Assembly (NCBI GenBank): GCA_017450205.1
Contig: JAFSVF010000001.1
Location: forward strand, 1 to 64,000
Source of the DNA: Bacilli bacterium
Lineage (GTDB): Bacteria; Bacillota_I; Bacilli_A; RF39; UBA660
Direction of reading: 5' to 3'
DNA: 64,000 bases
The notes under the pieces are model-generated. The model saw nothing but the letters and a program-made list of their open reading frames with translations, was not told where the DNA came from and searched no databases. Position numbers and translations under genes: made by a program. Numbering within the stretch: position 1 is the stretch's first letter; every line of letters begins with the position of its first letter. Shown here in pieces: positions 17,643 through 27,101 of this stretch.

Positions 17643-17977
17643 TCTGGGTAAACGCTGCACTGAAAAATGTGTTGAGGAAAGTCCATGCTCACACTATCTG
17701 TGATGATAGTAGTGTTTGTGCTAGGATAAAACCTAGGCAGGTAATACCTGACGGCGGCGAGATAACCTAACCATGGTTATAGTAGCCATAAAGCGCCAAA
17801 GAGACGAGCCTAACTGGAAACGGTTAGGGTGGAACGTGGTAAGCCCCGCAAGTGAGAAATCCAAATTTTGGTAGGAGAGTCTTATCAAACGAATGACAAG
17901 GGAGATAAGAAGCAGAAATGCTAGATAAATGTTTACCGCCTCACTAAGAGGTACAGAACATGGCTTATAAGATTATT
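17638..17977 (+). ncRNA. rnpB: RNase P RNA, type B
   Basis: This is the catalytic RNA of tRNA 5' maturation. Conserved segments occur in order: GGGTAAACGCTGC, GAGGAAAGTCCATGCTC, TGACGGCGGCGAG, GTGGAACGTGGTAAGCCCC, GAGAAATCCAAATTTTGGTA, AGATAAATGTTTACCGCCT and ACAGAACATGGCTTAT. The order and the AAATCCAAATTTTGGTAG block match the Bacillus type B RNA. Helix P1 pairs AATAATC (17638-17644) with GATTATT (17971-17977), so the mature 5' end overlaps the last bases of gpsB. A run of T follows P1, which may double as a terminator. Exact ends are inferred from P1. Confidence 0.95.
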
Positions 17978-18010
17978 TTTTTTAATATAAATATTAAGGA
18001 GTGGTTTCTT

Positions 18011-18490
18011 TTGCATAAGACAGGAGAAATATTAATGGGGTTAAGACAATCTGCAGGTATTTCACTAGAAGAAGTATCTAATGATATAGATATTCCAGTA
18101 ATTGCCCTTGAGCAAATTGAAGCTGGTACTTTAGGATCATTTGAGGACATTTATGAACTTAAAAGATATTTAGTAGATTATGCTAAGTACTTAGGATATG
18201 ATACAGATAAAGTTATAAAAGAATTCAATGAATATATGTTTGATCATACTAGTAGAATCCCATCTCAAGAAATAGTTGCAGCAATTAAGGAAAATTCAAA
18301 ATCTACAGTAGATGATCCAGATAGGATAGCATCCCCATATACAAGAGCTTATCCTAAAGAAAAAACACTTCCATATATTATAGTTACTTTAGTAGTACTA
18401 GTATTAGTAATACTAGCTATATTTTGGAGTGTATCACAAATAACAGTGGGTAATAACAGTACAGATGTATTGAGTTATTATACAGATTAG
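18011..18490 (+). CDS. RodZ-like helix-turn-helix membrane protein
   Basis: The N-terminal HTH_25-type domain (LRQSAGISLEEVSNDIDIPV, IALEQIEAGTLGSF, RYLVDYAKYLGYD) is that of RodZ, which anchors MreB to the membrane and supports rod shape. A short basic linker leads to one membrane segment (about residues 118-140) and a tail of only ~20 residues, so the extracellular domain of full RodZ is missing; this short form is usual in Firmicutes. The open frame reaches back to 17960, but that ATG lies inside RNase P RNA. The TTG at 18011 with AAGGAG nine bases upstream is therefore taken. pgsA follows 11 bases later, as in many Bacilli. Confidence 0.8.
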   Translation: MHKTGEILMGLRQSAGISLEEVSNDIDIPVIALEQIEAGTLGSFEDIYELKRYLVDYAKYLGYDTDKVIKEFNEYMFDHTSRIPSQEIVAAIKENSKSTVDDPDRIASPYTRAYPKEKTLPYIIVTLVVLVLVILAIFWSVSQITVGNNSTDVLSYYTD

Positions 18491-18501
18491 GAGGGTTAGA
18501 T

Positions 18502-19092
18502 ATGAATTTACCAAACAAGATTACTATGGCTCGTATAGTATTATCTATAATGCTAATTATATTTTTAATTTTCCCATTTGATTCATGTGGTGTAATTCTA
18601 CCAAAATATCAAATTGGCGTAGTTAGTATCGAATTAAAATATATAATTGGTGGTGTTGTATTCTTAATTGCATCACTAACAGATTCATTAGATGGATACT
18701 TAGCTAGAAGTAGAAATTTAGTTACTGACTTTGGTAAAGTAATGGATGCAATTGCAGACAAAATGCTAGTTAATGGTATTTTAATCGTACTTGCTTGTAA
18801 CGATATGATTAATGTAGCAGTTCCAGTAATAATTATTACTAGAGATATTGCAGTTGATTCAATCAAAATGGTTGCAGGACAAAGTGGACATGCAGTTGGA
18901 GCATCAATACTAGGTAAATTAAAAACTATTTGTATGATGAGTGGTTTAACACTAGTATTTTTTGCAAATATGCCATTTGAATTTATTGGTATAAATGTTG
19001 CTGATGGATTAGTATATGCAGCTACAGTATTATCAATTATAAGTGGTATTCAATATTATTCAGTTAATAAAGATGCATTTAAAGAGAAGTAG
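18502..19092 (+). CDS. pgsA: CDP-diacylglycerol--glycerol-3-phosphate 3-phosphatidyltransferase
   Basis: The enzyme makes phosphatidylglycerol phosphate, the committed step to phosphatidylglycerol, which is also the donor used by LtaS in this window. The CDP-alcohol phosphotransferase signature D-G-x2-A-R-x8-G-x3-D-x3-D is intact as DGYLARSRNLVTDFGKVMDA followed by IADK. Membrane segments span the 196-residue protein, the normal length. The ribosome site GGAGGG is strong. It is in an operon with the rodZ-like gene, ends in a strong terminator, and is followed by recA as in Bacillus. Confidence 0.95.
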   Translation: MNLPNKITMARIVLSIMLIIFLIFPFDSCGVILPKYQIGVVSIELKYIIGGVVFLIASLTDSLDGYLARSRNLVTDFGKVMDAIADKMLVNGILIVLACNDMINVAVPVIIITRDIAVDSIKMVAGQSGHAVGASILGKLKTICMMSGLTLVFFANMPFEFIGINVADGLVYAATVLSIISGIQYYSVNKDAFKEK

Positions 19093-19117
19093 AATTTAAA
19101 TAATTCTACTTTTTTTA
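19087..19117 (+). terminator. Terminator of rodZ-pgsA
   Basis: AAGTAGAATT-TAAAT-AATTCTACTT forms a 10-bp stem with a T-tract; it spans the pgsA stop codon. Confidence 0.88.
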
Positions 19118-19134
19118 TGTAAAAATTAATAATT

Positions 19135-19148
19135 TGAACACTTGTTCG
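19135..19148 (+). promoter_or_regulatory. LexA (SOS) box of recA
   Basis: TGAACACTTGTTCG fits the Gram-positive SOS box CGAAC-N4-GTTCG with one mismatch. It lies just upstream of the recA -35 box. Confidence 0.85.
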
Positions 19149-19156
19149 ATTTTTTC

Positions 19157-19186
19157 TTGACTTTGAGTATTTTGATTTGCTACAAT
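19157..19186 (+). promoter_or_regulatory. Promoter of recA
   Basis: TTGACT (19157-19162) and TACAAT (19181-19186) are 18 bases apart, 9 bases downstream of the SOS box. Confidence 0.7.
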
Positions 19187-19223
19187 TATTTTGTAAGGAA
19201 GATCAAATCAAAGGAGATAATAC

Positions 19224-20237
19224 ATGAAAAAAACAGAAATAAAAGAAGATAAAGCACTTGAAGAAGTAATGGCCGAGATTGAAAAACAATTTGGTAAAGG
19301 TGCTATTATGAAACTTGGAAGCGAGTCTCATATGGAAATAGAAACAGTACCAACTGGTTCTTTAAGTTTAGATATTGCACTTGGTGTTGGAGGATTCCCT
19401 AAAGGAAGAATTGTTGAGGTATATGGTCCAGAATCAAGTGGTAAGACAACTATTGCACTACAAGCAGTTGCAGAAGTACAAAAACAAGGTGGAAGAGCAG
19501 CATTTATTGATGCAGAACATGCACTAGATCCAGTTTATGCTAAAGCATTAGGTGTAGATATAAATGAATTATTACTATCACAACCAGATACAGGAGAACA
19601 AGCATTAGAAATTTGTGAAGCCCTAGTTAGATCAAATGCTGTTCAAATTGTTGTAATAGATTCAGTTGCTGCTCTAGTACCACAAGCTGAAATTGAAGGG
19701 GAAATGGGAGATAATCACGTAGGTCTTCAAGCACGTCTAATGAGTCAAGCTCTTCGTAAACTTGCTGGTATTATTAATAAAACAAATACAATTGCAATTT
19801 TTATTAATCAATTAAGAGAAAAAGTCGGAATTATGTTTGGTAATCCAGAAACAACTACTGGAGGAAGAGCATTAAAATTCTATGCATCAATTCGTCTTGA
19901 TGTAAGAAGAGGAGAACAAATTAAAGTAGGAGATTCTGTAATTGGAAACCGTACAACTGTAAAAGTAGTTAAAAACAAAATGGCTCCTCCATTTAAAACA
20001 GCTACAGTTGATATGATGTATGGTGAAGGTATTTCTTATGAAGGAGAACTTATTGATTTAGCATCAGAAATAGATGTAATTAATAAATCAGGAGCATGGT
20101 ATTCGTACAATGGGGAGAAAATTGGACAAGGAAAAGAAAATACAAAGATATTCTTAAGAAATAATCCTGATATCGCAGCAGAAATTGATTATAGAGTAAG
20201 AGAACATTATAATATTTTAAATGAAGGTGAAAAGTAA
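19224..20237 (+). CDS. recA: Recombinase RecA
   Basis: This DNA-dependent ATPase forms the strand-exchange filament and triggers LexA self-cleavage. Walker A GPESSGKT, the DAEHALDP block, Walker [11 protein letters not shown]1/L2 loops ([40 protein letters not shown]) and the C-terminal domain are all intact. The length of 337 residues reflects a shortened acidic tail. The ribosome site AAAGGAGA precedes the ATG. The SOS box upstream shows LexA control, consistent with the lexA locus 16 kb away. Confidence 0.98.
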   Translation: MKKTEIKEDKALEEVMAEIEKQFGKGAIMKLGSESHMEIETVPTGSLSLDIALGVGGFPKGRIVEVYGPESSGKTTIALQAVAEVQKQGGRAAFIDAEHALDPVYAKALGVDINELLLSQPDTGEQALEICEALVRSNAVQIVVIDSVAALVPQAEIEGEMGDNHVGLQARLMSQALRKLAGIINKTNTIAIFINQLREKVGIMFGNPETTTGGRALKFYASIRLDVRRGEQIKVGDSVIGNRTTVKVVKNKMAPPFKTATVDMMYGEGISYEGELIDLASEIDVINKSGAWYSYNGEKIGQGKENTKIFLRNNPDIAAEIDYRVREHYNILNEGEK

Positions 20238-20250
20238 TTTTTCACCTTTT
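20226..20250 (+). terminator. Terminator of recA
   Basis: GGTGAAAA-GTAAT-TTTTCACC is followed by TTTT; the stem starts in the last recA codons. Confidence 0.8.
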
Positions 20251-20251
20251 A

Positions 20252-20260
20252 TGTTATAAT
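20252..20260 (+). promoter_or_regulatory. Extended -10 promoter
   Basis: TGTTATAAT directly abuts the recA terminator T-tract, 17 bases before the next start codon. Confidence 0.55.
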
Positions 20261-20277
20261 AATTTATGGTGATAATT

Positions 20278-20631
20278 ATGAAGAAAAAAATACTAATGTG
20301 TATAGCTCTTATACTTATGACAATTGTTGAAATATTTGCACTAATACACGTGCATGAAATGTCTACTAGAGAAACTCTAATTGCTGTAAATATTAATTTT
20401 ACATTAGTTAGAATACTTGAAATAATTATCTTTTTATTATTATGTTTACTAACTGTTTTAACTACATTTACTACAAATAAAAAAGTATATTCATTAAATA
20501 ATAAACTATATATAATTTTCATCTTAGTTATGTTTTTCTTAGTATCATTTTTGTATCTTACACCAGGAAATTTTATAAATTCAGTAATATTCTTAATTTT
20601 TAATAATATAATTCGAATTAAAGCAAAGTGA
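20278..20631 (+). CDS. Small polytopic membrane protein, unknown function (117 aa)
   Basis: Three to four hydrophobic segments are visible: residues ~4-24, ~40-63, ~76-95 and a weak one near the end. Charged loops are short. No family is recognised. ATG at 20278 is chosen because GGTGAT (20268-20273) just upstream is the ribosome site; the in-frame ATG at 20266 overlaps that site. It has its own extended -10 promoter and its own terminator. It lies between recA and rny, where Bacilli often have unrelated small genes. Membrane location is the only property that can be stated. Confidence 0.7.
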   Translation: MKKKILMCIALILMTIVEIFALIHVHEMSTRETLIAVNINFTLVRILEIIIFLLLCLLTVLTTFTTNKKVYSLNNKLYIIFILVMFFLVSFLYLTPGNFINSVIFLIFNNIIRIKAK

Positions 20632-20652
20632 AATCTTAGATTTCATTTTTTT
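20629..20652 (+). terminator. Terminator
   Basis: TGAAATC-TTA-GATTTCA is followed by a T-run; the stem begins with the TGA stop codon. Confidence 0.82.
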
Positions 20653-20653
20653 G

Positions 20654-20682
20654 TTGTAAAACTATTCTTAATAAACTATAAT
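20654..20682 (+). promoter_or_regulatory. Promoter of rny
   Basis: TTGTAA (20654-20659) and TATAAT (20677-20682) are 17 bases apart, giving a leader of about 50 bases before rny. Confidence 0.65.
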
Positions 20683-20741
20683 TTAAATATAGAAGGTTAA
20701 TAAAGATTAAAATTCTATTAGATGTATAAAGGAGAGAAACT

Positions 20742-22301
20742 ATGATAATGAACGTAAGTAGTTCATCATTAGTTTTCGGAATTGTTGGATTACTAGCTGG
20801 TGTTGTTTTAACACTAGTACTAGTTGTTGTAACTGGCTTTGGAGCTGGTAAAAAAGCTGAAAAATTATTAAATAGTGCTAAAAAAGAAGCTGAAAAATAT
20901 AAAAGGGATTCACTTGCTGAATTAAAGCAAGAAAGTTATAAGTTAAAACAAGAAACTGATAAAGAAGTAAAAGAAAGAAAAGAAGAAATTAAAGAATCTG
21001 AAGATAGATTATTACAAAGGGAAAAATCTCTTGATAAAAGAGAAGAAATGCTTCAAAATCGTGATTCTCAACTTGAACAAAAAAATGATAATTTAAATGC
21101 TTTACAAAAAAAGGTCCAAGAAAAAGAAAACAAAATGGACGAACTAATGAAAGAAGAAATGGAAAAATTAGAACGTATTGCTAAATTTTCCAAAGAAAAA
21201 GCGCATGACTTAATCATGCAAAGAGTAGAAGCTGAAATGGAAGTTGAAATAGCTGAATATATCAAAGACATGGAAGCTGAAGCTAAACTTGAAATTGATG
21301 CTAAAGCAAAAGATATGCTTGTTAGCTCAATGGAAAAATATGCAAATGATGTAACAAATCTTTCTACTACATCTACAATTGCACTTCCTAGTGATGATAT
21401 GAAAGGAAGATTAATTGGTAGAGAAGGAAGAAACATTCATACAATCGAAGCAGTAACTGGTGTAGATTTAATTATTGATGATACTCCAGAAGCTATTACA
21501 ATTTCATCTTTTGATCCATTCAGAAGAGAAATTGCTAAACAAACAATTGAAACTTTAATTAAAGATGGAAGAATTCATCCAACAAGAATTGAAGAAATCT
21601 ATGATAAAGTTTGCAAAGAAATGAATACTAAAGTTACTGAAATTGGTAAAGAAGCAATTTATGAACTTGGTATTTCAAAAATTGATCCTGAATTAGTACA
21701 CATAATTGGTAAATTAAATTTCCGTACTAGTTATGGTCAAAATGCTTTACAACATTCTATCGAAGTTGCTAACCTATGCGGAATCATGGCAGGTGAACTT
21801 GGAGAAAATGTTAACCTAGCAAAACGTGCTGGTTTATTACATGATATCGGTAAAGCAATTGACTTTGAAACTGAAGGTTCACACGTAGATATTGGTGTAG
21901 ACTTAGCTAAGAAATATCATGAAGATAAAGTAGTTATAAACTCAATCGCATCTCACCATGGTGATTGTGAACAAGATAGTGTTATCGCAGTTTTAGTTCA
22001 AATTGCTGATACTATGAGTGCATCACGTCCAGGTGCTAGAAATGATTCAATGGAAAAATACATTGAAAGACTTGAACAACTTGAAAAGATTGGAAACTCT
22101 TATGAAGGAGTAGAAAAATCTTATGCAATGCAAGCTGGTAGAGAAATCAGAGTTATTGTTAAACCAGATCAAATTGATGATCTTAAGAGTATGAAAATTG
22201 CTAGAGATATTAAAAATCAAATTGAAAATGAAATGCAATATCCTGGAACAATTAAGATTACTGTAATCAGAGAAACAAGAGCTACAGAAGAAGCAAAATA
22301 A
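20742..22301 (+). CDS. rny: Ribonuclease Y
   Basis: This membrane-bound endoribonuclease starts bulk mRNA decay and riboswitch turnover in Firmicutes. The N-terminal membrane segment (about residues 7-30) is followed by a long coiled coil (~35-160), a KH RNA-binding domain ([20 protein letters not shown], about 225-245) and the HD domain with catalytic His-Asp ([20 protein letters not shown]). The SHHGD and [12 protein letters not shown] blocks are intact. The length of 519 is the family norm. The ribosome site AAAGGAGAG precedes the ATG. It is monocistronic with its own promoter and a shared bidirectional terminator. Confidence 0.97.
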   Translation: MIMNVSSSSLVFGIVGLLAGVVLTLVLVVVTGFGAGKKAEKLLNSAKKEAEKYKRDSLAELKQESYKLKQETDKEVKERKEEIKESEDRLLQREKSLDKREEMLQNRDSQLEQKNDNLNALQKKVQEKENKMDELMKEEMEKLERIAKFSKEKAHDLIMQRVEAEMEVEIAEYIKDMEAEAKLEIDAKAKDMLVSSMEKYANDVTNLSTTSTIALPSDDMKGRLIGREGRNIHTIEAVTGVDLIIDDTPEAITISSFDPFRREIAKQTIETLIKDGRIHPTRIEEIYDKVCKEMNTKVTEIGKEAIYELGISKIDPELVHIIGKLNFRTSYGQNALQHSIEVANLCGIMAGELGENVNLAKRAGLLHDIGKAIDFETEGSHVDIGVDLAKKYHEDKVVINSIASHHGDCEQDSVIAVLVQIADTMSASRPGARNDSMEKYIERLEQLEKIGNSYEGVEKSYAMQAGREIRVIVKPDQIDDLKSMKIARDIKNQIENEMQYPGTIKITVIRETRATEEAK

Positions 22302-22331
22302 AACGAAGTTTTAAACTTCGTTTTTATTTTG
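22301..22331. terminator. Bidirectional terminator between rny and HD-domain gene
   Basis: AACGAAGTTT/AAACTTCGTT is a near-perfect palindrome with T-rich flanks on both strands, placed between convergent genes. Confidence 0.85.
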
Positions 22332-23463
22332 TAAGTTTTTTAATATTTTCATATTCTCTAGTGAAGTAGTAATCAGTCATTCCTGCGATATAATCAATTA
22401 CTTTTCTTTCGTTAGTCGTATTATTTAAATAATCATCATTCATATTATCTAGGAATGTTCTATAAATATTAGCATTAGTATCATTATTATTTAATTGTTC
22501 TAATACTGTATCTGCAACTAAATTAAACATCTCTTTAATATGTTTTTTTTCTTCAGGTGAGTTAGCTTTATCATAAATATTAAAATAGTTGAAATCTTTT
22601 AAATCTTTAACAGCATTATATACAAATGGAGACATAGCAATATAATTTTTACCATAAGAATTTTTAATTATATCTTCAACTATCGTATTTACTATGTTTT
22701 TATTAGAATCTCCTAGGATAGCTTTAATACTATCAGGAATAGATTCTTTATCTAAAACACCTAATCTAATTGCGTCTTCGATATCTCTTCCTAGGTATCC
22801 AATAATATCGCTAATTCTTACTACACAACCTTCCATTGTCATTGGAATAAGTTCTTTATAATAATCTTTGGTCTTATAACATTCTTCATAGTCTTTTAAG
22901 AAATCTTCCTTAGTTTTTTTCTTAGGCATATAGTTAGATTGTAAAAATTCACCATTATGACATAACATACCATCTAAAGTTTGAATACATAAATTTTTAC
23001 CGTTACCATCGTTTTCAAGAGTCATTAATTCTCTTACTGATTCAACGTTATGCATAAAATATCCTTCATTAAATCTTAATGATATTTCATTTAAATATCT
23101 TTCTCCTAAATGTCCAAATGGAACATGACCGATATCATGACCTAATGCAATAGCTTCTGTTAAATCTTCGTTTAAACCTAATGCCCTTGAAATAGTTCTT
23201 GCAATCTTACTTACAAATTGAACATGAATCATTCTTTTAGTAATATGATCATTATCAATATTACTGAATACTTGTGTTTTATCCATATATCTTGTATAAG
23301 CAAGTGAATAAATAATTCTATCAATATCATGATAGTAATTAGGTCTTATATCATTAGACATATCTTCTTCTTTTAATCTAATTGCATCTTTATCTCTAGT
23401 TGCAAACTCACTCATATATTTTTCATTTATTAACATTGAATTATATATATTCTTATTTTCCAT
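22324..23463 (-). CDS. dGTP triphosphohydrolase-like HD-domain protein
   Basis: The Dgt-family HD domain is clear: HVQFVSKIARTISRALGLNE, then ALGHDIGHVPFGHLGE with the metal His-Asp pair, a HNVESVREL block and RISDIIGYLGRDIEDAI near residue 220. Family members hydrolyse dGTP or other dNTPs to the nucleoside and triphosphate, trimming dNTP pools and sometimes limiting phage. The length of 379 fits the 'dGTPase-like' subgroup. The substrate is not certain. The ribosome site AAAGGTGGG precedes the ATG. The gene is divergent from the coiled-coil gene, with extended -10 boxes facing both ways. Confidence 0.88.
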   Translation of the reverse strand: MENKNIYNSMLINEKYMSEFATRDKDAIRLKEEDMSNDIRPNYYHDIDRIIYSLAYTRYMDKTQVFSNIDNDHITKRMIHVQFVSKIARTISRALGLNEDLTEAIALGHDIGHVPFGHLGERYLNEISLRFNEGYFMHNVESVRELMTLENDGNGKNLCIQTLDGMLCHNGEFLQSNYMPKKKTKEDFLKDYEECYKTKDYYKELIPMTMEGCVVRISDIIGYLGRDIEDAIRLGVLDKESIPDSIKAILGDSNKNIVNTIVEDIIKNSYGKNYIAMSPFVYNAVKDLKDFNYFNIYDKANSPEEKKHIKEMFNLVADTVLEQLNNNDTNANIYRTFLDNMNDDYLNNTTNERKVIDYIAGMTDYYFTREYENIKKLTK

Positions 23464-23486
23464 AAAATCCCACCTTTACTAAAATT

Positions 23487-23495
23487 ATTATATCA
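23487..23495 (-). promoter_or_regulatory. Extended -10 promoter of HD-domain gene
   Basis: On the minus strand TGATATAAT lies 23 bases before the start codon. Confidence 0.55.
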
Positions 23496-23522
23496 TGATT
23501 TATTTACTTGAATATTCTTTTT

Positions 23523-23531
23523 TGTTATAAT
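23523..23531 (+). promoter_or_regulatory. Extended -10 promoter of coiled-coil gene
   Basis: TGTTATAAT follows a run of six T and lies 27 bases before the start codon at 23559. Confidence 0.55.
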
Positions 23532-23558
23532 CGAAGAGAAGAATAAGGAGGTATCACT

Positions 23559-25532
23559 ATGGATAAAACTATAAGTATAGTTAATGAGAACCTAAGACAA
23601 GTTATTAATGGCATTCGTGAACACTTAAATAGTTCAAAATCTCATTATAATAACATCGAGCATGAAATGAATGAAAAGGTGATGCTTGCTCAAAAATATA
23701 AAGAAATTGTAGTTGAATCCAAGGAAAAGATTAATTCTATCGAAGATGAAATATCTTCTTTAGAGCGTGACTTAGATGATTTAAATACTAAATTTGGTGG
23801 TACTGACTTTAAAGAAATTCTTTCTGCAGGTAATAAAGAGATCAATTCTAAGATTATTGAAAAAAGAGCAATCGTACAAAAAGAAAGTCAAAAAATCTTA
23901 GATTTAACTAGTAAAGCACAAAGTCTAAAAGAAGAACTAATTAATTTAAAAGAAAGTAAAAGATTAATTGAAAAAGATATAAAGAATACAACAATCATAG
24001 AAAAATTCTATGCTGCTAAAGTAAATGAAATAATTGATTATACAGAAGCAGGTAATGATCTTGAATTATATGTAGATAATACTCCACAAGCTGAACTTAT
24101 GACTAATAACGATTATCAAAAAGAACTTGTTGAAGTTTCTAAAGTATTAAATGATCATGTATTTGAGGAAATAGATGAAATTACAACTAATGAACCGGAT
24201 GAAACACTAGTTGAACAAGCACTAAAAAATGTTGTATCCAAAACTTATGATAGTGATTCAGTTCAAATAAATGATATTAAAAATGCTTTAGAAAAAGATT
24301 TTAAAGAAGAAGTTCAAGAATCAAATAGTGAAGTAGAAACTCAACCTGAAGAAGTAGTTGAACCTCAAGTTGAAGTTACTCCTGTTGAAGAACCAACAAT
24401 AATTCCAGTTGAGGAAGAAACTCCAATTGAAGAAGAACCATTAGTTGTTGCTGAACCAGTTAAAGATGGAATCGAAGATAAAACATTCCAAGCAATTGTT
24501 ACTGAAAATTTAACTAAAAAGGAAATAGTAGATATAGCACCTCCAGTTGAAGAAGTTTCACCAACAATCGAAGAAACTCCAACTGAAGAAGAAAATATTC
24601 AAATAGATATGGATAATCCGTTTAATGAAGAACCACTTCCAGAGAGTGAAACTGAAGAAAATGAAGAAGAATCATTAAATGCATTAATTGAAAAAACAAT
24701 AAATAATATGAGTTATCCTTCATTTGATACTGATTCAATTGATTTAAATCTACTTGAAGATGATTTAAGCGAAGAACCTTCATCAACTGATATTAAATTA
24801 CCAGGTGAAGAAGACTTTAATGAAAATAAAGAAGAACCAATTGAAATTGAAATCGAAGATGATTCAAATAATGAATTAGAAAACAATTCAACTCTAGATA
24901 ATGAAGATTTATCGTTACTTGGAATAGATACATTTAAATTATCAGATAGTGATTTAGAAAAATTAAAATCATCTAGTCAAATAGAGTTAAAGAAAAATAT
25001 TGGTGTATTAAACAAACATAATATTAGTTTAGACAAAGTATATTCCAATATTAATATTTTAACTGATATGAAATCAGATAAAATAGATCAAATATTAACT
25101 TTAGTAGATGATAATAAATTAGATATTAAAGATGTTATTTCAGTATTAGATAAAATTGATTTTGATAAATTAGTAGATTCATTAGAAGTTAATAAAAATG
25201 AAGAAACTATGAATATTTTAATTCCTGCAATTAATTCTATTGATGATGTAATTAAAAATGAATTAAATATGTCAGATGAAGAATATAATACATTAAAATC
25301 TAATGTATCTGAAGAAACATTAAAGAAATTAAATATATTGTCTAAAAATGTTGTTGAAAACTATTCAGTTTTAGACAAATTAGGAATTGGTAATATTAGA
25401 GAATGCTTAACTAAATATCCATCTAAATTAATGTTAGATCCTAATGAATTTAAAGATTTATTAGACAAATATGACCAAGATGATTTAGTAAGATGCATTA
25501 ATAAAAATGCAAAAGTATTTGATAAAATTTAA
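23559..25532 (+). CDS. Large cytoplasmic coiled-coil/acidic protein, unknown function (657 aa)
   Basis: No signal peptide or membrane segment is seen. Residues 1-165 form a long coiled coil rich in Lys/Glu. Residues ~190-450 are a low-complexity acidic region with repeated EEPTPVEE-like sequence, probably disordered. Residues ~460-657 are a helical domain made of repeated ~35-residue units (SLDKVYSNINILTDMKSDKI; LGIGNIRECLTKYPSKLML) that resemble mTERF-type helical repeats, though this is a visual resemblance only. The ribosome site AAGGAGG is strong. The layout, a coiled coil, long acidic linker and helical C-terminal domain, suggests a scaffold. A strong bidirectional terminator follows. 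Confidence 0.75.
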   Translation: MDKTISIVNENLRQVINGIREHLNSSKSHYNNIEHEMNEKVMLAQKYKEIVVESKEKINSIEDEISSLERDLDDLNTKFGGTDFKEILSAGNKEINSKIIEKRAIVQKESQKILDLTSKAQSLKEELINLKESKRLIEKDIKNTTIIEKFYAAKVNEIIDYTEAGNDLELYVDNTPQAELMTNNDYQKELVEVSKVLNDHVFEEIDEITTNEPDETLVEQALKNVVSKTYDSDSVQINDIKNALEKDFKEEVQESNSEVETQPEEVVEPQVEVTPVEEPTIIPVEEETPIEEEPLVVAEPVKDGIEDKTFQAIVTENLTKKEIVDIAPPVEEVSPTIEETPTEEENIQIDMDNPFNEEPLPESETEENEEESLNALIEKTINNMSYPSFDTDSIDLNLLEDDLSEEPSSTDIKLPGEEDFNENKEEPIEIEIEDDSNNELENNSTLDNEDLSLLGIDTFKLSDSDLEKLKSSSQIELKKNIGVLNKHNISLDKVYSNINILTDMKSDKIDQILTLVDDNKLDIKDVISVLDKIDFDKLVDSLEVNKNEETMNILIPAINSIDDVIKNELNMSDEEYNTLKSNVSEETLKKLNILSKNVVENYSVLDKLGIGNIRECLTKYPSKLMLDPNEFKDLLDKYDQDDLVRCINKNAKVFDKI

Positions 25533-25560
25533 AAAGCGAAGTTAATCTTCGCTTTTATTA
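25532..25560. terminator. Bidirectional terminator
   Basis: AAAAGCGAAG-TTAAT-CTTCGCTTTT is a perfect 10-bp stem between convergent genes. The stop codon of the minus-strand gene lies in the loop. Confidence 0.88.
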
Positions 25561-27101
25561 TTTTCTTCATGATAATCTTGTTCAATATTTACATTCCATA
25601 TTTCTTTTTTATCGCTATTATTAAGTATGGAATCTACAGCTTTAATTGCAGTAAGCATTGAATGATCCATATTATTATATCTATGTTGACCATTTCTACC
25701 AATACAATAAAGATTATCAAATTTATTAATATAATTAATAATTTTATCTATTTCACTATAAGAATCAAAGTAAGCAGGATATGCTTTTTTAACTTTAATT
25801 CTAGTAGCGTCTATAACATCTTTTTTATCTATAAATCCAATTTGTTCAAGTTCATTAATCGCAAACTCAATACTTTTTTTCTTACTCATATTCCAAAACT
25901 CAGAATCTTCATTACAAAAATATTCAAGTCCAACCCAAACACTTTTTTTATAGTCTTTAACCATATAAGGAGACCAGTTATTAAACACTTGAATTCTTCC
26001 CATTTTAACTGATCTATCTTGAACATAAATCCATGTATCTGGGATTATATTATTTATAGTTTTAATATTTGTTTTATTTTTTATTTTTAATTTTTTTACA
26101 AGTATTCCAAAAGTAATAAAATCTCTATATGGTAAATTACTTGCAATAGAAGTTATTTTCTTAGGAGCATCCATGGCTTCAATTAAATCTTTTAATGGCA
26201 TAGATGAAATAAAGTAATTACAATTATATTTAATTTCATTATTGTCTTTATCTAATGTAATAACACTACTTACTGAGTTATTTTTATTAATTACTTTTAT
26301 AACTTTTTGATTTTTTATTACTTTACCGCCCATACTAGTAATTTTATTAGCCATTTCTTCATATAAATAACCGGGTCCTAATTTAGGATAAGTAAATTCT
26401 TCGATTAAAGATGTTTCTACATCTCTTTTCCTTAAGTTAAATATTTTACTTAAAGCATTTCCTAAAACTTTTCTAATAGAAATCCCTTTAACTCTTTGAG
26501 CACCCCAAGATGCATCTATTTCTTTAGGACTTCTTCCCCAAACTTTAGTAGTATAATCTTCAAAAAATAGGGAATATAACTTTTTGCCAAATCTGTTAAT
26601 ATAAAAGTTTTCTAAATTAGTTTCTTTTCTTTTAAATATACTAGATTTTATATAACTAAAACCACAAGCAATAGTTCTAATGAATCCCATATTTTTAATA
26701 GTATCTAATTTTAAACTAATAGGGTAATCATAAAACTTATGATCAAAAAGAATTCTTGAAATTCTATTTCTTTTTAATAAAACATTATTAGTTTTTTCTG
26801 GATCAGGTCCATTTTTATCTATATTAATTTTTCTTTTTAATTTTAAATCATCTTTTGATGGCTTTCCTTGAATAGGTAATATTTCTCTCCATATTTTATT
26901 TACTTCATCACTTTTAGTAAAAAATCTATGACCACCAATATCAATTCTATTACCTTTATATTTTACTGTCTTTGAAATACCACCAATATCATTTGATTCT
27001 TCCAATATAATTACTTCATATTTTTTAGATTTTTTTAATAATTCATAGGCAAAGGTAAGTCCAGCGGGACCAGCACCTGCTATTACGATTTTTTTCTTCA
27101 T
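25542..27101 (-). CDS. NAD(P)/FAD-dependent oxidoreductase (amine-oxidase/UDP-galactopyranose-mutase-like)
   Basis: The dinucleotide-binding N-terminus [20 protein letters not shown] is followed by the FAD contact [22 protein letters not shown] and the C-terminal FAD block [25 protein letters not shown] is seen in a family near UDP-galactopyranose mutase and protoporphyrinogen oxidase, often encoded in polysaccharide or glycan gene clusters. The length of 519 fits. It overlaps the upstream membrane-protein gene by one base (TAATG), so the two are translationally coupled, suggesting a joint role in cell-surface glycan or lipid chemistry. The substrate is unknown. Confidence 0.85.
   Translation of the reverse strand: MKKKIVIAGAGPAGLTFAYELLKKSKKYEVIILEESNDIGGISKTVKYKGNRIDIGGHRFFTKSDEVNKIWREILPIQGKPSKDDLKLKRKINIDKNGPDPEKTNNVLLKRNRISRILFDHKFYDYPISLKLDTIKNMGFIRTIACGFSYIKSSIFKRKETNLENFYINRFGKKLYSLFFEDYTTKVWGRSPKEIDASWGAQRVKGISIRKVLGNALSKIFNLRKRDVETSLIEEFTYPKLGPGYLYEEMANKITSMGGKVIKNQKVIKVINKNNSVSSVITLDKDNNEIKYNCNYFISSMPLKDLIEAMDAPKKITSIASNLPYRDFITFGILVKKLKIKNKTNIKTINNIIPDTWIYVQDRSVKMGRIQVFNNWSPYMVKDYKKSVWVGLEYFCNEDSEFWNMSKKKSIEFAINELEQIGFIDKKDVIDATRIKVKKAYPAYFDSYSEIDKIINYINKFDNLYCIGRNGQHRYNNMDHSMLTAIKAVDSILNNSDKKEIWNVNIEQDYHEENNKSED

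Noticed and set aside
17960-18010. Upstream ATG extension of the rodZ-like gene
   Set aside because: It begins inside RNase P RNA; AAGGAG and TTG at 18011 give a consistent start.
20217-20522. Minus-strand open frame opposite the small membrane protein
   Set aside because: It lacks a ribosome site and is the complement of a hydrophobic gene, which commonly yields an open antisense frame in AT-rich DNA.
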